From Glacieibacterium arshaanense (GTDB lineage Bacteria > Pseudomonadota > Alphaproteobacteria > Sphingomonadales > Sphingomonadaceae), in the NCBI RefSeq assembly GCF_004681125.1, contig NZ_SIHO01000001.1, positions 1,065,149-1,129,148 of the forward strand: a stretch of DNA of 64,000 nucleotides. Direction: 5' to 3'. The notes beneath the pieces were generated by a model. It had not been told where the DNA came from. It worked only from the letters and a program-made list of their open reading frames with translations, and did not search any database. Positions 18,085-28,236 of this stretch are shown here, piece by piece (within the stretch, counting starts at the first letter, position 1; each line of letters starts with the position of its first letter). Both the position numbers and the translations under genes were made by a program.

Positions 18085-18866
18085 CCGCCTCCCTCCTCGT
18101 CACGCTCGATGACCGCGGCACCGCGCGCGTCACGCTCAACCGGCCCGACAAGCATAATGCCTTCGATGCCGAGCTAATCGCCGAACTGACCGCGGCGTTC
18201 ACCGCGATTTCGGCCGATCCAAAGGTTCGCGCCGTCGTGCTGCGCGGCAACGGGCCGAGCTTCTGCGCCGGCGCCGATGCGGCATGGATGCGCGCTTCGG
18301 CCGACCTCAGCGAAGCCGAAAACCGCGCCGACGCGCAGCGCCTGTCGGCGATGCTCGCGACCATCAACGATTGCCCCAAGCCGGTTATCGCGGTGGCGCA
18401 TGGCTCGGTGTTCGGCGGCGGTGTCGGGCTGGTCGCCTGCGCCGATCTAGTCATTGCCCGTAGCAACACCCGGTTCCGGCTATCCGAGGTCCGGCTTGGA
18501 CTGACACCTGCAACCATCTCGCCATTCGTCGTCGGGAAGATCGGCGCCAGCCACGCGCGGCGCTATTTCACCACGGCCGAAGATATCGGTGCCGAACAGG
18601 CCGTGCATATCGGCCTCGCGCATATCCACACCGACGACGCCGACCTCCAGACCGTGCACTGGCTCACGGCTATAGACCAGGGCGCGCCCGGTGCCATCGC
18701 TGACGCCAAGGCACTGGTCCGCGACGTTGCCGACCGGCCGATTACCGACGAGCTACGCGCGCTGACCGCCGACCGAATTGCCGCGCGCCGCGCCAGCGAC
18801 GAAGGTCGCGAAGGTCTCGCGGCGTTCATTGAAAAGCGCAAACCCAAGTGGGCCCCGAATGCATAA
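18081..18866 (+). CDS. liuC: Methylglutaconyl-CoA hydratase (enoyl-CoA hydratase family)
   Basis: The 261-residue crotonase-family enzyme shows TLNRPDKHNAFDAELIAEL, the oxyanion motif SFCAGADAAWMR and the second loop HGSVFGGGVGLVACADLVIA. Position between MCC subunits argues for hydration of 3-methylglutaconyl-CoA to HMG-CoA. Start ATG 18081 overlaps the preceding stop by 4 bases; its end overlaps liuD by 8 bases. The catalytic glutamate seen in general hydratases (position of GSEVRLGLTP) appears as FRLSEVRLGL, which keeps the Glu. Confidence 0.9.
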   Translation: MTASLLVTLDDRGTARVTLNRPDKHNAFDAELIAELTAAFTAISADPKVRAVVLRGNGPSFCAGADAAWMRASADLSEAENRADAQRLSAMLATINDCPKPVIAVAHGSVFGGGVGLVACADLVIARSNTRFRLSEVRLGLTPATISPFVVGKIGASHARRYFTTAEDIGAEQAVHIGLAHIHTDDADLQTVHWLTAIDQGAPGAIADAKALVRDVADRPITDELRALTADRIAARRASDEGREGLAAFIEKRKPKWAPNA

Positions 18867-20847
18867 GCTCCTGATTGCCAACCGAGGCGAAATCGCCCGC
18901 CGTATCATCCGCACAGCGCATAGGATGGGCATCGATACCGTCGCGCTCTATTCGGATGCTGACGCGGGTGCGCCGCATGTGCGCGAGGCGACACAGGCGG
19001 TGCATATTGGTGCGTCGCCCGCGACCGAATCTTATCTCGATGCTGCGAAAATCCTCGCTGCCGCCAAGGCCAGCGGCGCCGATGCCGTCCACCCCGGCTA
19101 TGGCTTCCTTTCCGAAAATGCCGTGTTTGCAGAAAGCGTCATCAAGGCAGGGCTGATCTGGGTCGGCCCCTCGCCAGCCGCTATGAAGGCTATGGGGCTC
19201 AAGGATACTGCCAAGGCGGTGATGAAGAAAGCCGGCGTGCCGATCACGCCAGGCTATCAAGGAACCGACCAGAGCCTCGTTCGGCTTGAGCGCGCCGCAG
19301 CGCAGATCGGCTATCCGCTGCTGATCAAGGCGGTGGCGGGCGGCGGCGGCAAGGGCATGCGAAGCGTCAACGACGCCGCCGCGTTCGCCGAGAATCTGCT
19401 GTCGTGCCAGCGCGAAGGCGCAGCCAGCTTCGGCAATCCCGGCGTGCTGCTCGAAAAGCTGATTACCCGGCCGCGGCATGTCGAGGTCCAGGTATTCGCC
19501 GACAAGCACGGCAATGTCGTGCATCTGTTCGAGCGCGATTGCAGCCTCCAGCGCCGTCACCAGAAGGTCATCGAGGAAGCCCCGGCGCCGGGGCTGTCGG
19601 ACAATCTGCGCAACATGCTCGGCGTCGCGGCCTGTGCAGCGGCCACCGCGATCCGCTACGAAGGCGCCGGCACCGTCGAATTCATCCTCGACCTCGACAA
19701 CACCGACAAAGCCGGCGACCCGGCGTTCTACTTCATGGAAATGAACACGCGGCTGCAAGTCGAACACCCGGTCACCGAATGCATCACCGGTTATGACCTT
19801 GTCGAATGGCAGCTGCGCGTCGCGCGCGGCGAAATGCTGCCGGCGCATCAGGACGCCATCCAGGTCACCGGCCACGCGGTCGAAGCGCGCTTCTACGCCG
19901 AGGACCCTGAGACCGGCTTCCTGCCCTCAACCGGCACGTTGAAAACGCTGCGCTTTCCTGCCGGGCAGGGCATCCGCATCGACAGCGGTGTCGAACAGGG
20001 CAGCGAGATCAGCCCCTATTACGACCCGATGATCGCCAAGGTCATCACGCACGGCGCCGACCGCTCTGCCGCGATCGACCGGCTCGTCGCGGCGCTCGAC
20101 GGTTGTGTGGTGGAGGGCGTCAAGACCAATCGCGCGTTTCTGGCGCGGCTTGTCGATCACGCGGCGTTCCGGGCCGGCGATATCGATACCGGATTCATCG
20201 CGCGCCACGGCGACGACTTGGCCACGACCGAGGCTGCGAAGCCGACGTTGATCGCGCTTGCGGCTTTGGCGCTCGCCCGCGAAGGCACAACGACCAGCGC
20301 CGAGGGCCTATTTGCGCGACTTGGGAATTGGCGGCTCAACTTGCCGTACGAGCGGCATATCGACCTGTTCGGCGCGGACAATGTCGCGCAGACGGTCGTG
20401 TTGCGTGACGAGGCCGGCAAGCAGCGCCTAGACGGCCCCGGCTTCAGGATGCTGGCGACCAGCCGCTGGCTCGATGACGTCAATTTCGAGGCTGAACTCG
20501 ACGGCATGCTGCACCGTGCAGTCGTGCTGGTCGGCGCCGATAGCGTCGAAGTCCGTGTCGGCGCGCGCGTGCACCGTTTCGCGCGCCGGGCGCTCGCCGC
20601 CGATGCGCGCGGACTGGCGAGCGACGCGCGCGTGGCGGCGCCGATGCCCGGCCGCGTGCTGGCGCTCGATGTCGCCGTGGGTGACAGCGTTGCGGTCGGC
20701 GACCGCTTGCTCGTGCTCGAAGCGATGAAGATGGAGCACCGGCTGTCGGCTAAGCTGGCGGGTACGATTGCCGCCGTCCATGTAGCCGCCGGCGATCAGG
20801 TGGCCGATGGCATGCTTCTTGTTGAAATTGAAGGAATACCCGCATGA
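18859..20847 (+). CDS. liuD: Methylcrotonyl-CoA carboxylase, biotin-containing (alpha) subunit
   Basis: The 662-residue protein starts [20 protein letters not shown], the biotin carboxylase N-terminus. The ATP-grasp domain includes [11 protein letters not shown] and [15 protein letters not shown]; the C-terminal biotinyl domain carries EAMKMEH near residue 623, with the biotinylated lysine between the two methionines. It carboxylates biotin with bicarbonate and ATP and passes it to LiuB. It overlaps liuC by 8 bases and liuA by 4. Length and gene order fit MCC rather than propionyl-CoA carboxylase. Confidence 0.94.
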   Translation: MHKLLIANRGEIARRIIRTAHRMGIDTVALYSDADAGAPHVREATQAVHIGASPATESYLDAAKILAAAKASGADAVHPGYGFLSENAVFAESVIKAGLIWVGPSPAAMKAMGLKDTAKAVMKKAGVPITPGYQGTDQSLVRLERAAAQIGYPLLIKAVAGGGGKGMRSVNDAAAFAENLLSCQREGAASFGNPGVLLEKLITRPRHVEVQVFADKHGNVVHLFERDCSLQRRHQKVIEEAPAPGLSDNLRNMLGVAACAAATAIRYEGAGTVEFILDLDNTDKAGDPAFYFMEMNTRLQVEHPVTECITGYDLVEWQLRVARGEMLPAHQDAIQVTGHAVEARFYAEDPETGFLPSTGTLKTLRFPAGQGIRIDSGVEQGSEISPYYDPMIAKVITHGADRSAAIDRLVAALDGCVVEGVKTNRAFLARLVDHAAFRAGDIDTGFIARHGDDLATTEAAKPTLIALAALALAREGTTTSAEGLFARLGNWRLNLPYERHIDLFGADNVAQTVVLRDEAGKQRLDGPGFRMLATSRWLDDVNFEAELDGMLHRAVVLVGADSVEVRVGARVHRFARRALAADARGLASDARVAAPMPGRVLALDVAVGDSVAVGDRLLVLEAMKMEHRLSAKLAGTIAAVHVAAGDQVADGMLLVEIEGIPA

Positions 20848-22007
20848 GCTTGACGATGCTCGATTTTGGTCATGACGAGACCATCAAGATGCTGCGCGAC
20901 AGCGTGCGCGCCTTTGCCGCTGCCGAACTGGCACCGCGCGCCGCGGAAATCGACAGCGAGAACAAGTTTCCGCGCGATCTGTGGACCAAGTTCGGCGACC
21001 TTGGCCTGCACGGCATTACCGTCCCCGAAGCGGATGGCGGACTCGGCCTCGGCTACTTGGCGCACGTCATCGCGATCGAGGAAATTAGTCGCGCCTCGGC
21101 GAGCGTAGGCCTCAGCTACGGCGCACATTCGAACCTGTGCATCAACCAGATCGCGCGCTGGGGCACCGCCGAGCAGAAGGCCAAATATTTGCCGAAACTG
21201 ATTTCGGGCGAGCATCTCGGCAGCCTCGCCATGTCCGAACCCGGCGCCGGTTCAGACGTCGTGTCGATGCGGATGCGCGCAGAGAAGCGCAACGACCGCT
21301 ACGTCCTCAACGGCAACAAATTCTGGATCACCAATGGCCCCGGCGCCGATACGTTGGTGGTCTATGGCAAAACAGACCCGGCGGCCGGCGCACGCGGCAT
21401 CACAGCGTTCCTGATCGAGCGCGACATGAAAGGATTTTCGACCGCGCAGAAGCTCGACAAGCTCGGCATGCGCGGCTCGGATACCTGTGAGCTGGTGTTC
21501 GAAGATTGCGAAGTGCCGTTCGAGAACGTGCTTGGCGAGGAAGGCCGCGGCGTCCAGGTGCTGATGTCGGGGCTCGACTATGAACGTGTCGTACTGTGCG
21601 GCGGACCGCTGGGCATCATGCAGGCCTGCCTCGATATCGTCGTGCCCTATGTCCACGAACGCCAGCAATTCGGCCAATCGATCGGAACGTTCCAGTTGAT
21701 GCAGGGCAAGCTCGCCGACATGTACGTCGCGCTGTCGACAGCGCGCTCCTATGTCTATGCCGTCGCCGCCGCCTGCGACCGTGGCGAGACGACGCGCAAG
21801 GATGCTGCCGGCGCCATCCTCTACAGCGCAGAAAAGGCAACGTGGATGGCACTCGAAGCGATCCAGGCGCTGGGCGGCAATGGCTATATCAACGATTACG
21901 CCACCGGCCGGCTGCTCCGCGATGCCAAGCTGTACGAGATCGGCGCGGGCACCAGCGAAATCCGCCGTTATCTGATCGGCCGCGAGCTGTTCGACGAAAC
22001 CGCCTGA
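20844..22007 (+). CDS. liuA: Isovaleryl-CoA dehydrogenase
   Basis: The 387-residue acyl-CoA dehydrogenase carries the FAD signatures [14 protein letters not shown] and [18 protein letters not shown], the C-terminal [15 protein letters not shown] and the end motif [17 protein letters not shown]. The sequence [19 protein letters not shown] around residue 245 contains the glutamate at the site used as base in isovaleryl-CoA dehydrogenases rather than the usual later position. It converts isovaleryl-CoA to 3-methylcrotonyl-CoA, the substrate of LiuB/LiuD. It is the last gene of the operon. HMG-CoA lyase and a LiuR-type regulator are not in the window. Confidence 0.94.
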   Translation: MSLTMLDFGHDETIKMLRDSVRAFAAAELAPRAAEIDSENKFPRDLWTKFGDLGLHGITVPEADGGLGLGYLAHVIAIEEISRASASVGLSYGAHSNLCINQIARWGTAEQKAKYLPKLISGEHLGSLAMSEPGAGSDVVSMRMRAEKRNDRYVLNGNKFWITNGPGADTLVVYGKTDPAAGARGITAFLIERDMKGFSTAQKLDKLGMRGSDTCELVFEDCEVPFENVLGEEGRGVQVLMSGLDYERVVLCGGPLGIMQACLDIVVPYVHERQQFGQSIGTFQLMQGKLADMYVALSTARSYVYAVAAACDRGETTRKDAAGAILYSAEKATWMALEAIQALGGNGYINDYATGRLLRDAKLYEIGAGTSEIRRYLIGRELFDETA

Positions 22008-22017
22008 ACATCAAAAA

Positions 22018-22048
22018 GGCGGCGCGGACTTGATCAGTCTGCGCCGCC
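22018..22048 (+). terminator. Hairpin terminator after the leucine operon
   Basis: A 12-bp stem with one G-U pair (GGCGGCGCGGAC with GTCTGCGCCGCC) closes loop TTGATCA, 11 bases after the liuA stop and just after AAAAA. Only a short TTT follows, so termination may be imperfect. Confidence 0.7.
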
Positions 22049-22133
22049 CGTTTGCGGCCCTCCGGTCGAACTATGATTTACGGCAATCTATCTGCCAATT
22101 GTATAACGGCAAACATGCTGGCAGCGCAAGCCG

Positions 22134-22991
22134 TTACGCCGTCGGTTGCGGCCGCATCGCGCTGCGCAGCATGACGACCGCCGTATAGAGCACGACCACA
22201 ACAACGCCCCAGCGCAGCGCCTCGAGCGGAAGTGATTTGACGACATAGGCCGCAAGCAGCACTGCAGGAATCCCACCTGCCGCAAGCGAAAGCACGAGCT
22301 TGAAATCAATACGATCCGATTTGAGGAAGCGGAAACCGCTCGATGGCATCAGGAACGCGCAACTGCCCATCATAATCGGAAAAACCGCTTCAGGATTGAG
22401 GCCCATCAGGCTGAGCAAAACTAGCGACGGCGCATACATGCCAATGCCTGCGGTCATCAAAGCGCCCAGGATGAAATGTGCAAACACCGCGGCGGCGAAC
22501 TGCGTTGGCGGCAACGACAGCGCATCACCGCCCGCCGGCATTAGTCCAAGGTTCGTCATGGCATAGAGCACTGCCGCAATCAGCAACGCGATCCCGACGA
22601 AAGTTTGCACGGCGCGTACGGGCATCCGTGTCACGACGGGCGCGCCGATCAGGGCACCCACAACCGCAGCGGCGATACAGGCGACCAGCAATTTCGGATC
22701 GACCTTGACCAAGGTGATGAACACCAGCGCCTGGGCTATAGAAGGGAGAGCATGCCCGACGTTGAGTACTGCCGGCAGATAGCTGTCGGGTACCAGCTTG
22801 CGCAGCTTGATCCATGCGGTGGTCGGCGCGAACGAGCCGATGCCGAGCGTATCGAAGAAGTTGGTGACCGCGCCAAGCGCCATGCCTTCGCCGCTAAAGC
22901 CGAATGCCCCACGTGCCCGCGCCGTGCGCACCAGCACGCTCGCAAACACCAATCCAATCAGCGCCAGCGCGCCCAGCAAGAATGGAACCAT
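22134..22991 (-). CDS. TSUP / TauE-SafE family membrane permease
   Basis: The 285-residue protein has about eight membrane segments and two similar halves, each with a glycine/proline-rich loop (TNFFDTLGIGSFAPTTA and HFILGALMTAGIGMYAPSL), as in the sulfite exporter TauE/SafE family. Members move sulfite, sulfoacetate or related organosulfur anions. GGGGATAAGG precedes the ATG. There is no sulfonate gene beside it, so the substrate is open; a link to the sulfotransferase genes 19 kb away would be speculation. Confidence 0.88.
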   Translation of the reverse strand: MVPFLLGALALIGLVFASVLVRTARARGAFGFSGEGMALGAVTNFFDTLGIGSFAPTTAWIKLRKLVPDSYLPAVLNVGHALPSIAQALVFITLVKVDPKLLVACIAAAVVGALIGAPVVTRMPVRAVQTFVGIALLIAAVLYAMTNLGLMPAGGDALSLPPTQFAAAVFAHFILGALMTAGIGMYAPSLVLLSLMGLNPEAVFPIMMGSCAFLMPSSGFRFLKSDRIDFKLVLSLAAGGIPAVLLAAYVVKSLPLEALRWGVVVVVLYTAVVMLRSAMRPQPTA

Positions 22992-23074
22992 GCCTTATCC
23001 CCTTAATCCGCGCAAAACGGCGCGGCGTTGCTGCAGGCTAAAGCCAATCCGACGCGCGCGCCACTGCGGTGACG

Positions 23075-23911
23075 CTACAAGATGTAATAGTCGCCGGCGG
23101 CGCGGACGGTCACCTCGCCAATCGACACACCCCAGGGCTGGTCGATGGCGTAGATGATTGCATCGGCGATGAAACGCGGGTCGAGATTGACATAGTCGAT
23201 GCCTTCAGGGTCGACGCGTGCCGGGTCGATGGTGCCGTCGACAAGCCCGGCGAACACCTCGTTTGCCGCAGCGGCATTGCCACCGAGGATCCCGGCAAGG
23301 CCTTCGCCGTTGACGACCGTGCCGCCGAGACCGGTGCCAAACACGCCGGTGGGCTTGACCGTGGTCACCTTAATCTTGCCGCGCGCTTCGAGCCGAAGCG
23401 ATTCGCCGAGCACGTTGACCGCCGCCTTGGTTGCGCCATAGACCGCCGCACCGACGGTCGGATAATTGCCGTAGATCGACGAGACATTGACCATCTGGCC
23501 CTGCCCTGCAGCGATCATCGCATCATAGGCTGCGACCATGCCGTTGAGCACGCCCTTGAAATTGATGTCGATGCAGCGGACCCAGGCGTCATAGGCAGCA
23601 GCGTGGTCGGCGTAGAACGCCAGCGGCATGACGCCGGCGTTGTTGACCATAACGTCTATGCCGTCGTGGTTCTGCACGGCGGCGGCGACAAGCGCCTTCA
23701 TTGCGGTCAGGTCGGTGACGTCGGTGACCACGGCTTGTGCAGCGCCGCCCTGTGCGCGGATTTCGGCGACCGCGGCATCGAGCGCGGCCGCATTGATGTC
23801 GCCCAGTGTGACCTTCGCACCCCGTGTCGCGGCCTTTGCGGCAACCAGCCTGCCGAAACCGCTGCCGGCGCCGGTGATGACGATTGATTTTCCTGAAACA
23901 TGGTCCGGCAT
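23075..23911 (-). CDS. Short-chain dehydrogenase/reductase
   Basis: The 278-residue protein starts at MPDHVSGKSIVITGAGSGFG with GGGAA upstream. The cofactor motif TGAGSGFG, the NNAG motif (MVNNAGVM), a catalytic serine in VNVSSIYG and YGATK with the Tyr-x-x-x-Lys pair are all present, so it should be active. It reduces or oxidises a small carbonyl/alcohol with NAD(P)(H). The substrate is unknown. It lies between the TSUP permease and a small membrane protein, all on the minus strand with gaps over 80 bases. Confidence 0.9.
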   Translation of the reverse strand: MPDHVSGKSIVITGAGSGFGRLVAAKAATRGAKVTLGDINAAALDAAVAEIRAQGGAAQAVVTDVTDLTAMKALVAAAVQNHDGIDVMVNNAGVMPLAFYADHAAAYDAWVRCIDINFKGVLNGMVAAYDAMIAAGQGQMVNVSSIYGNYPTVGAAVYGATKAAVNVLGESLRLEARGKIKVTTVKPTGVFGTGLGGTVVNGEGLAGILGGNAAAANEVFAGLVDGTIDPARVDPEGIDYVNLDPRFIADAIIYAIDQPWGVSIGEVTVRAAGDYYIL

Positions 23912-23996
23912 GGCAATATTCCCGTTTGGCGACGCTGCGTTGCGAGTCACGCTAACGGCGGTGCTGGCCGGACGCCACTGCTACATGGCACGCACG

Positions 23997-24344
23997 TCAG
24001 GATTGCCGGGCGCGGGCTTCGCCAAGCAGCAGTGCCTTGATGTCGCCCTTTGTCTTGAAGCTGTGGAACAGCAGATAGGCGGACAGGAACGGCGTGCCGC
24101 CGAAAACCGCGATCAGCCCCAGTGCCAATCCACCCGGGCTGAATTGATGCCGCCATGACACCCACAGTCCCGACAGCAGCAGGAAACCGAGGAAATCGAG
24201 ATTGAACTGCCCGGGCCATGTCATCGCCGCGATGTCGCCGAAGAATATCGGCATCAGTCCCATCCCGTGGTTCGCGATGACCACCGAAGTGTAGGCGGCG
24301 ATACCGATGATGCAGGCGGCCAGATACAGGCGCAACGGCGACAT
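23997..24344 (-). CDS. Small integral membrane protein, possibly DUF2834-like
   Basis: This 115-residue protein has three hydrophobic segments (about 5-26, 47-65 and 71-93) and a basic tail ending KALLLGEARARQS. The pattern of LYLAACIIG at the start and LLLSGLWVSW in the second segment resembles DUF2834, but I am not certain. GGGATAAGGA precedes the ATG, almost the same leader as the TSUP gene. Function is unknown. Confidence 0.65.
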   Translation of the reverse strand: MSPLRLYLAACIIGIAAYTSVVIANHGMGLMPIFFGDIAAMTWPGQFNLDFLGFLLLSGLWVSWRHQFSPGGLALGLIAVFGGTPFLSAYLLFHSFKTKGDIKALLLGEARARQS

Positions 24345-24464
24345 TCCTTATCCCCTCGTATTGCCGTCCACGGCATTTAATCCCGTGGTACTGGCATGAC
24401 GATATCCGAATGTAGCATGCGCTACAATAGTCGCTGGCGTTGCGCGCGCACTTAGGTCGCGGCG

Positions 24465-24758
24465 TTAGTCCAGCGGCAACTCACGCACTTCGACTGTGCC
24501 GCCGCATTCGTAAACCGGATTGCCAGAAACCAGCGCTTGAGCCGCAGGAAGGTCGGCTGCTCGGATCCGGATGAAGCCGGCAAGCTGTGCGGTAAGCGGT
24601 GCAGCCGTCGCGCCCTTGCGCAGTGTCACGCCGTCACCGATCGAGCTGCCGCCCACGAAAGCTCCTTGCGCGTGCAGCGCAGCGAAATAGGCGTCCCACA
24701 GCGTTGCATCGGGCGTACGCGGCGTATCGCCATGCATCAGCAGGATGTATTCGGGCAT
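24465..24758 (-). CDS. YciI/YCII-related domain protein
   Basis: The 97-residue protein starts at an ATG five bases after GGGGTGG; an in-frame GTG two codons earlier is less likely. It has the YCII alpha-beta fold: EYILLMHGDTP at the N-terminus, WDAYFAALHAQGAFVGGSSIG in the middle and FIRIRAADLPAAQALVSGNPVY near the end. These proteins resemble dimeric ferredoxin-like enzymes (some are dehydrochlorinases or sigma-factor-linked) but mostly lack known function. Confidence 0.85.
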   Translation of the reverse strand: MPEYILLMHGDTPRTPDATLWDAYFAALHAQGAFVGGSSIGDGVTLRKGATAAPLTAQLAGFIRIRAADLPAAQALVSGNPVYECGGTVEVRELPLD

Positions 24759-24789
24759 GGCCACCCCGTCGTGATCATCTGGAAGGAAG

Positions 24790-24866
24790 TGGTAGCGGAG
24801 GAGGGATTTGAACCCCCGACCCCAGGATTATGATTCCCGTGCTCTAACCAACTGAGCTACTCCGCC
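24790..24866 (-). tRNA. tRNA-Met (anticodon CAT)
   Basis: The 77-nt gene includes an encoded CCA. Read on the minus strand it has a GGCGGAG acceptor arm, TAGCTCAGTTGGTTAGAGC D arm, anticodon loop ATCATAA with CAT, and a GTTCAAATCC T arm. The G1-U72 pair is as in alphaproteobacterial elongator tRNA-Met. CAT anticodons can also be lysidine-modified tRNA-Ile2; the GGCGGAG/CTCCGCT acceptor favours elongator Met. Confidence 0.88.
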
Positions 24867-24996
24867 ACGCCCGCGCCGGCCGTCAGACCGCATCGCGAGA
24901 CGCGCCATATAGTCAGGGGGCGTGGGGCGGTCAACCTTGCGTGCGGGGCAGCGACCGGATTTGCACGCAGCCGCCGGCGGCGCTATCGAAAGCGCC

Positions 24997-25944
24997 ATGA
25001 AAACCCCCTCGCCTCGCCCCACCTGGTCGCTTGTCATCCATGGCGGCTCCGGCATCATGACGCGCACCTCGACCCCGCCCGAACAGGATGTCGCCGCGCG
25101 CGCCGGGCTGGCCGCGGCGCTGGCGGCAGGTGCCGCGATACTCGACGGTGGCGGCAGCGCGCTCGATGCCGTCGAGGCGGCGGTGCGCATCCTCGAAGAC
25201 GATTCGCACTTCAACGCTGGGCGCGGCGCTGTGTTCACCGCCGAAGGCACAACTTCGCTCGACGCCGCCGTTATGACCGGCGACCGCAAGGCCGGCGCCG
25301 TCGCGGGGCTTTCGGCATCACGCAATCCGGTCAGCGTTGCGCGTGCCGTCATGGAGGCAACGCCGCACGTGATGCTGTCGGGCGTTGGTGCCGATGCCTT
25401 TTCCGCCGACTATGGCCTCGAACAGGTCGGCCCCGACTGGTTCCACACCGATGAGCGCTGGCAACAGCTCGTCGACATGCGCGCCGCCGGTGGCGGTGAT
25501 GCCAAATTTGATGCCAGCCTGAAATACGGCACAGTCGGTGCAGTGGCGCGTGACACCGCCGGGCATGTCGCTGCTGCAACCTCGACAGGCGGGCTGACCG
25601 GCAAGCGCTGGGGCCGCATCGGTGATACGCCGATCATCGGTGCGGGCACCTATGCCGATGACCGCGCCGGTGCGGTGTCGGCCACTGGATCGGGCGAATA
25701 CTTCATCCGCGAAACCGTGGCCGCCGAAATCTGCGCGCGGGTGCGGTTGCGCGGCGATGCCATGCAGGCCGCCGCCGATGCCGTGGTCCGCGATGAACTG
25801 CGCGCGTTGGGAGGCGCAGGCGGCGTCATTCTGGTCGGTGCCGATGGCAGCAGCGGCTGGTCATTCAACACGCCGGGCATGTATCGCGGCCGCGTCAGCG
25901 CGAACGAACCGGCGCTTGTCGCAATTTACGGAGACGAACCATGA
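24997..25944 (+). CDS. Isoaspartyl peptidase / type III L-asparaginase (Ntn hydrolase)
   Basis: The 315-residue protein starts at MKTPSPRPTWSLVIHGGSG; the Shine-Dalgarno is weak and the frame is open upstream. IHGGSG, HFNAGRGAVFT and the autocleavage site KYGTVGAVA near residue 175, where the threonine becomes the N-terminal nucleophile, are typical of plant-type asparaginases. The pro-enzyme cleaves itself into alpha and beta subunits and removes beta-aspartyl residues from dipeptides, or asparagine's amide. It overlaps the next gene by 4 bases. Confidence 0.9.
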   Translation: MKTPSPRPTWSLVIHGGSGIMTRTSTPPEQDVAARAGLAAALAAGAAILDGGGSALDAVEAAVRILEDDSHFNAGRGAVFTAEGTTSLDAAVMTGDRKAGAVAGLSASRNPVSVARAVMEATPHVMLSGVGADAFSADYGLEQVGPDWFHTDERWQQLVDMRAAGGGDAKFDASLKYGTVGAVARDTAGHVAAATSTGGLTGKRWGRIGDTPIIGAGTYADDRAGAVSATGSGEYFIRETVAAEICARVRLRGDAMQAAADAVVRDELRALGGAGGVILVGADGSSGWSFNTPGMYRGRVSANEPALVAIYGDEP

Positions 25945-27179
25945 CCCAGTATGACGTGCTTATCGTCGGCGCCGGCCAAGCCGGCGCACAGGTCGCCATG
26001 TCACTACGCATGGCCAATTTCGAAGGAAGCATCGCGCTGATCGGTACCGAACCCGATGCGCCGTATGAACGCCCGCCGCTGAGCAAGGACTATCTCGCGG
26101 GTGAAAAGGCCGCCGACCGGCTGCAGTTGCGCCCGGCCGATTTCTGGACCTCACGCAACATCGAGCTGCGGCTTGGCGAGCGCGTCACGGCAGTCGACGC
26201 GACCGCGCACAACGCCACCACCGACCGCGGGGTCACGCTGGGCTACCGCCACCTCGTCTGGGCCACCGGCGGTCCGCCGCGCGCGTTGCCGGTACCGGGT
26301 GGTAACCTTGCCGGCGTGCACGTTATCCGCACGCGCGCCGATGTCGATACGCTGCGCGCCGAGGCCGAAACCGCGACCAACATCATCATCGTCGGCGGCG
26401 GCTATATCGGGCTGGAGGCCGCTGCGGTGCTGTCGAAAGCGGGCAAGCATGTCACCGTGCTCGAAGCGATGGACCGCGTGCTGGCGCGGGTTGCCGGCGA
26501 GCCGGTGTCGCGATTCTATGAAGCACAGCACCGCGCGCACGGCGTGACCATCGTGCTCGGCGCCAAGATCGAGAAATTCGAGGGTGAAGGCCGCGTCAAT
26601 GCGGTGCGGACGGCAGACGGCGTGTTACCGGCCGATTTGGTGATTGTCGGCATCGGTATCGTGCCGGCGGTCGCCGAACTGGCGGCGGCCGGTGCCAAGG
26701 TCAGCAACGGCATCGAAGTCGATAATCTGTGCCGCACGTCTTTGCCCGACGTGTTCGCGATCGGTGACTGCGCTTTCCATGTCAACGAGTATGCCCTCGG
26801 CAACGGCATCCGGCTCGAATCGGTGCAGAACGCCATCGATCAGGCCAAGACCGTCGCGGGCGTCATCACCGGAGCCCCCAAGCCGTATCACGCGGTGCCG
26901 TGGTTCTGGTCGAACCAATATGACCTCAAGCTGCAGACGGTCGGGCTATCGGGTGGCCATGATGCGACGGTGACGCGCGGCGACCCCGCCAGCGGTTCAT
27001 GGAGCCTCGTCTACCTCAATAAGGGCCGCGTCGTGGCGCTCGACTGCATCAACGCGGCGCGCGATTTCGTTCAGGGCAAGGCGCTGGTTGACGCAGGCGT
27101 CATGCAAGGGCTTGTCCCCGACCTCGAATTGCTCAAGAACAGCGAAGTGCCGCTCAAATCGCTGTTACCGGCGGCTTGA
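25941..27179 (+). CDS. FAD-dependent ferredoxin/rubredoxin reductase family protein
   Basis: The 412-residue protein has the FAD-binding N-terminus DVLIVGAGQAGAQVA, then YERPPLSKDYL, the NAD-binding IIIVGGGYIGLEAAAVL near residue 150 and VFAIGDCAFH. The C-terminal reductase domain (WFWSNQYDLKLQTVGLS) is that of ferredoxin reductases of P450 and dioxygenase systems. It passes electrons from NAD(P)H to a small iron-sulfur protein. No ferredoxin, P450 or oxygenase is adjacent; the partner must be elsewhere. It overlaps the peptidase gene by 4 bases, so the two are coupled. Confidence 0.9.
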   Translation: MTQYDVLIVGAGQAGAQVAMSLRMANFEGSIALIGTEPDAPYERPPLSKDYLAGEKAADRLQLRPADFWTSRNIELRLGERVTAVDATAHNATTDRGVTLGYRHLVWATGGPPRALPVPGGNLAGVHVIRTRADVDTLRAEAETATNIIIVGGGYIGLEAAAVLSKAGKHVTVLEAMDRVLARVAGEPVSRFYEAQHRAHGVTIVLGAKIEKFEGEGRVNAVRTADGVLPADLVIVGIGIVPAVAELAAAGAKVSNGIEVDNLCRTSLPDVFAIGDCAFHVNEYALGNGIRLESVQNAIDQAKTVAGVITGAPKPYHAVPWFWSNQYDLKLQTVGLSGGHDATVTRGDPASGSWSLVYLNKGRVVALDCINAARDFVQGKALVDAGVMQGLVPDLELLKNSEVPLKSLLPAA

Positions 27180-27234
27180 GCCAATAGCGTCAGCGCAAGC
27201 CAAACGGCTGCGCATCAAATCTAGGGGAAGCCAT

Positions 27235-28197
27235 TTGTCGATCGATCCTGCCCTCGCCCGCCGCCTGTCGATTCCGGTCATCGGGTCGCCGCTGTTCATC
27301 ATCTCCGGTCCCGAAATGGTGATCGCGCAGTGCAAGGCCGGTGTCATCGGCAGCTTCCCCAGCCTCAACGCGCGGCCGCTGGCACAGTTCGAGGAATGGC
27401 TGCAGCGCCTGTCGACCGAACTCGGCCCCGATGACGCGCCCTACGCGGTCAATCTCATTGTGCACAAATCGAACGACCGGCTGCTCGATGACCTGGCGCT
27501 GTGCGTCAAGTACAAGGTGCCGATCGTGATCACGTCGCTTGGTGCTCGCACCGACGTCAACGAAGCGATCCGCAGCTACGGCGGCACGGTGCTCCACGAT
27601 GTCATCGACAACCGCTTCGCGCACAAGGCCATCGAAAAGGGCGCCACGGGCATTATCGCGGTCGCGGCAGGCGCAGGAGGTCATGCCGGCACGACGTCGC
27701 CGTTCGCGCTGGTTTCCGAAATCCGCGAATGGTTCGACGGTCCGCTGGCACTTTCAGGCTCGATCGCCACAGGCGACGCCGTGCTGGCAGCCCAGGCTGC
27801 CGGTGCCGATTTCGGCTATATCGGCTCGGCGTTCATCGCCACCGAGGAAGCCCGCGCGGTGCCCGGCTATAAGGACATGATCGTCGATAGCGCCGCCAGC
27901 GACATCGTCTATTCGAACCTGTTCACCGGCGTGCACGGCAACTACCTGCGCCCGTCGATCGTCCGCGCCGGCATGGACCCCGACAAGCTGCCGCAGAGCG
28001 ACCCGAGCGCGATGAACTTCGGTAGCGGCGGCAACACCGAGGCTAAGGCGTGGAAAGACATCTGGGGCTGCGGCCAGGGCATCGGCGCGGTCAAGGCCGT
28101 CGTGCCGGTCGCCGAGATGGTGGCGCGGCTGAAGCGCGAGTATGACGCCGCGCGCGCCCGCCTCGGCCTGCCCGCTCGCACGGCGGTCGCTGCTTAG
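27235..28197 (+). CDS. Nitronate monooxygenase family protein
   Basis: The start is a TTG at 27235, preceded by AGGGGAAG at a good spacing; there is no suitable ATG. The 320-residue FMN protein of the 2-nitropropane dioxygenase family shows PVIGSPLFIISGPEMVIAQ at the start and AGAGGHAGTT near residue 140, with the histidine used as base, plus GADFGYIGSAFIATEE. It may oxidise nitronates such as propionate-3-nitronate, or act as an enoyl-type reductase. It follows the ferredoxin reductase by 55 bases. Confidence 0.88.
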   Translation: MSIDPALARRLSIPVIGSPLFIISGPEMVIAQCKAGVIGSFPSLNARPLAQFEEWLQRLSTELGPDDAPYAVNLIVHKSNDRLLDDLALCVKYKVPIVITSLGARTDVNEAIRSYGGTVLHDVIDNRFAHKAIEKGATGIIAVAAGAGGHAGTTSPFALVSEIREWFDGPLALSGSIATGDAVLAAQAAGADFGYIGSAFIATEEARAVPGYKDMIVDSAASDIVYSNLFTGVHGNYLRPSIVRAGMDPDKLPQSDPSAMNFGSGGNTEAKAWKDIWGCGQGIGAVKAVVPVAEMVARLKREYDAARARLGLPARTAVAA

Positions 28198-28236
28198 GCG
28201 CATTCATGCTATGACGGTGGCGAAGGAGCTGCCGTC

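Noticed and set aside
24790-24866. tRNA-Ile2 with lysidine-modified CAT
   Set aside because: The acceptor arm with G1-U72 and the overall sequence look like elongator tRNA-Met, though the anticodon alone does not decide.
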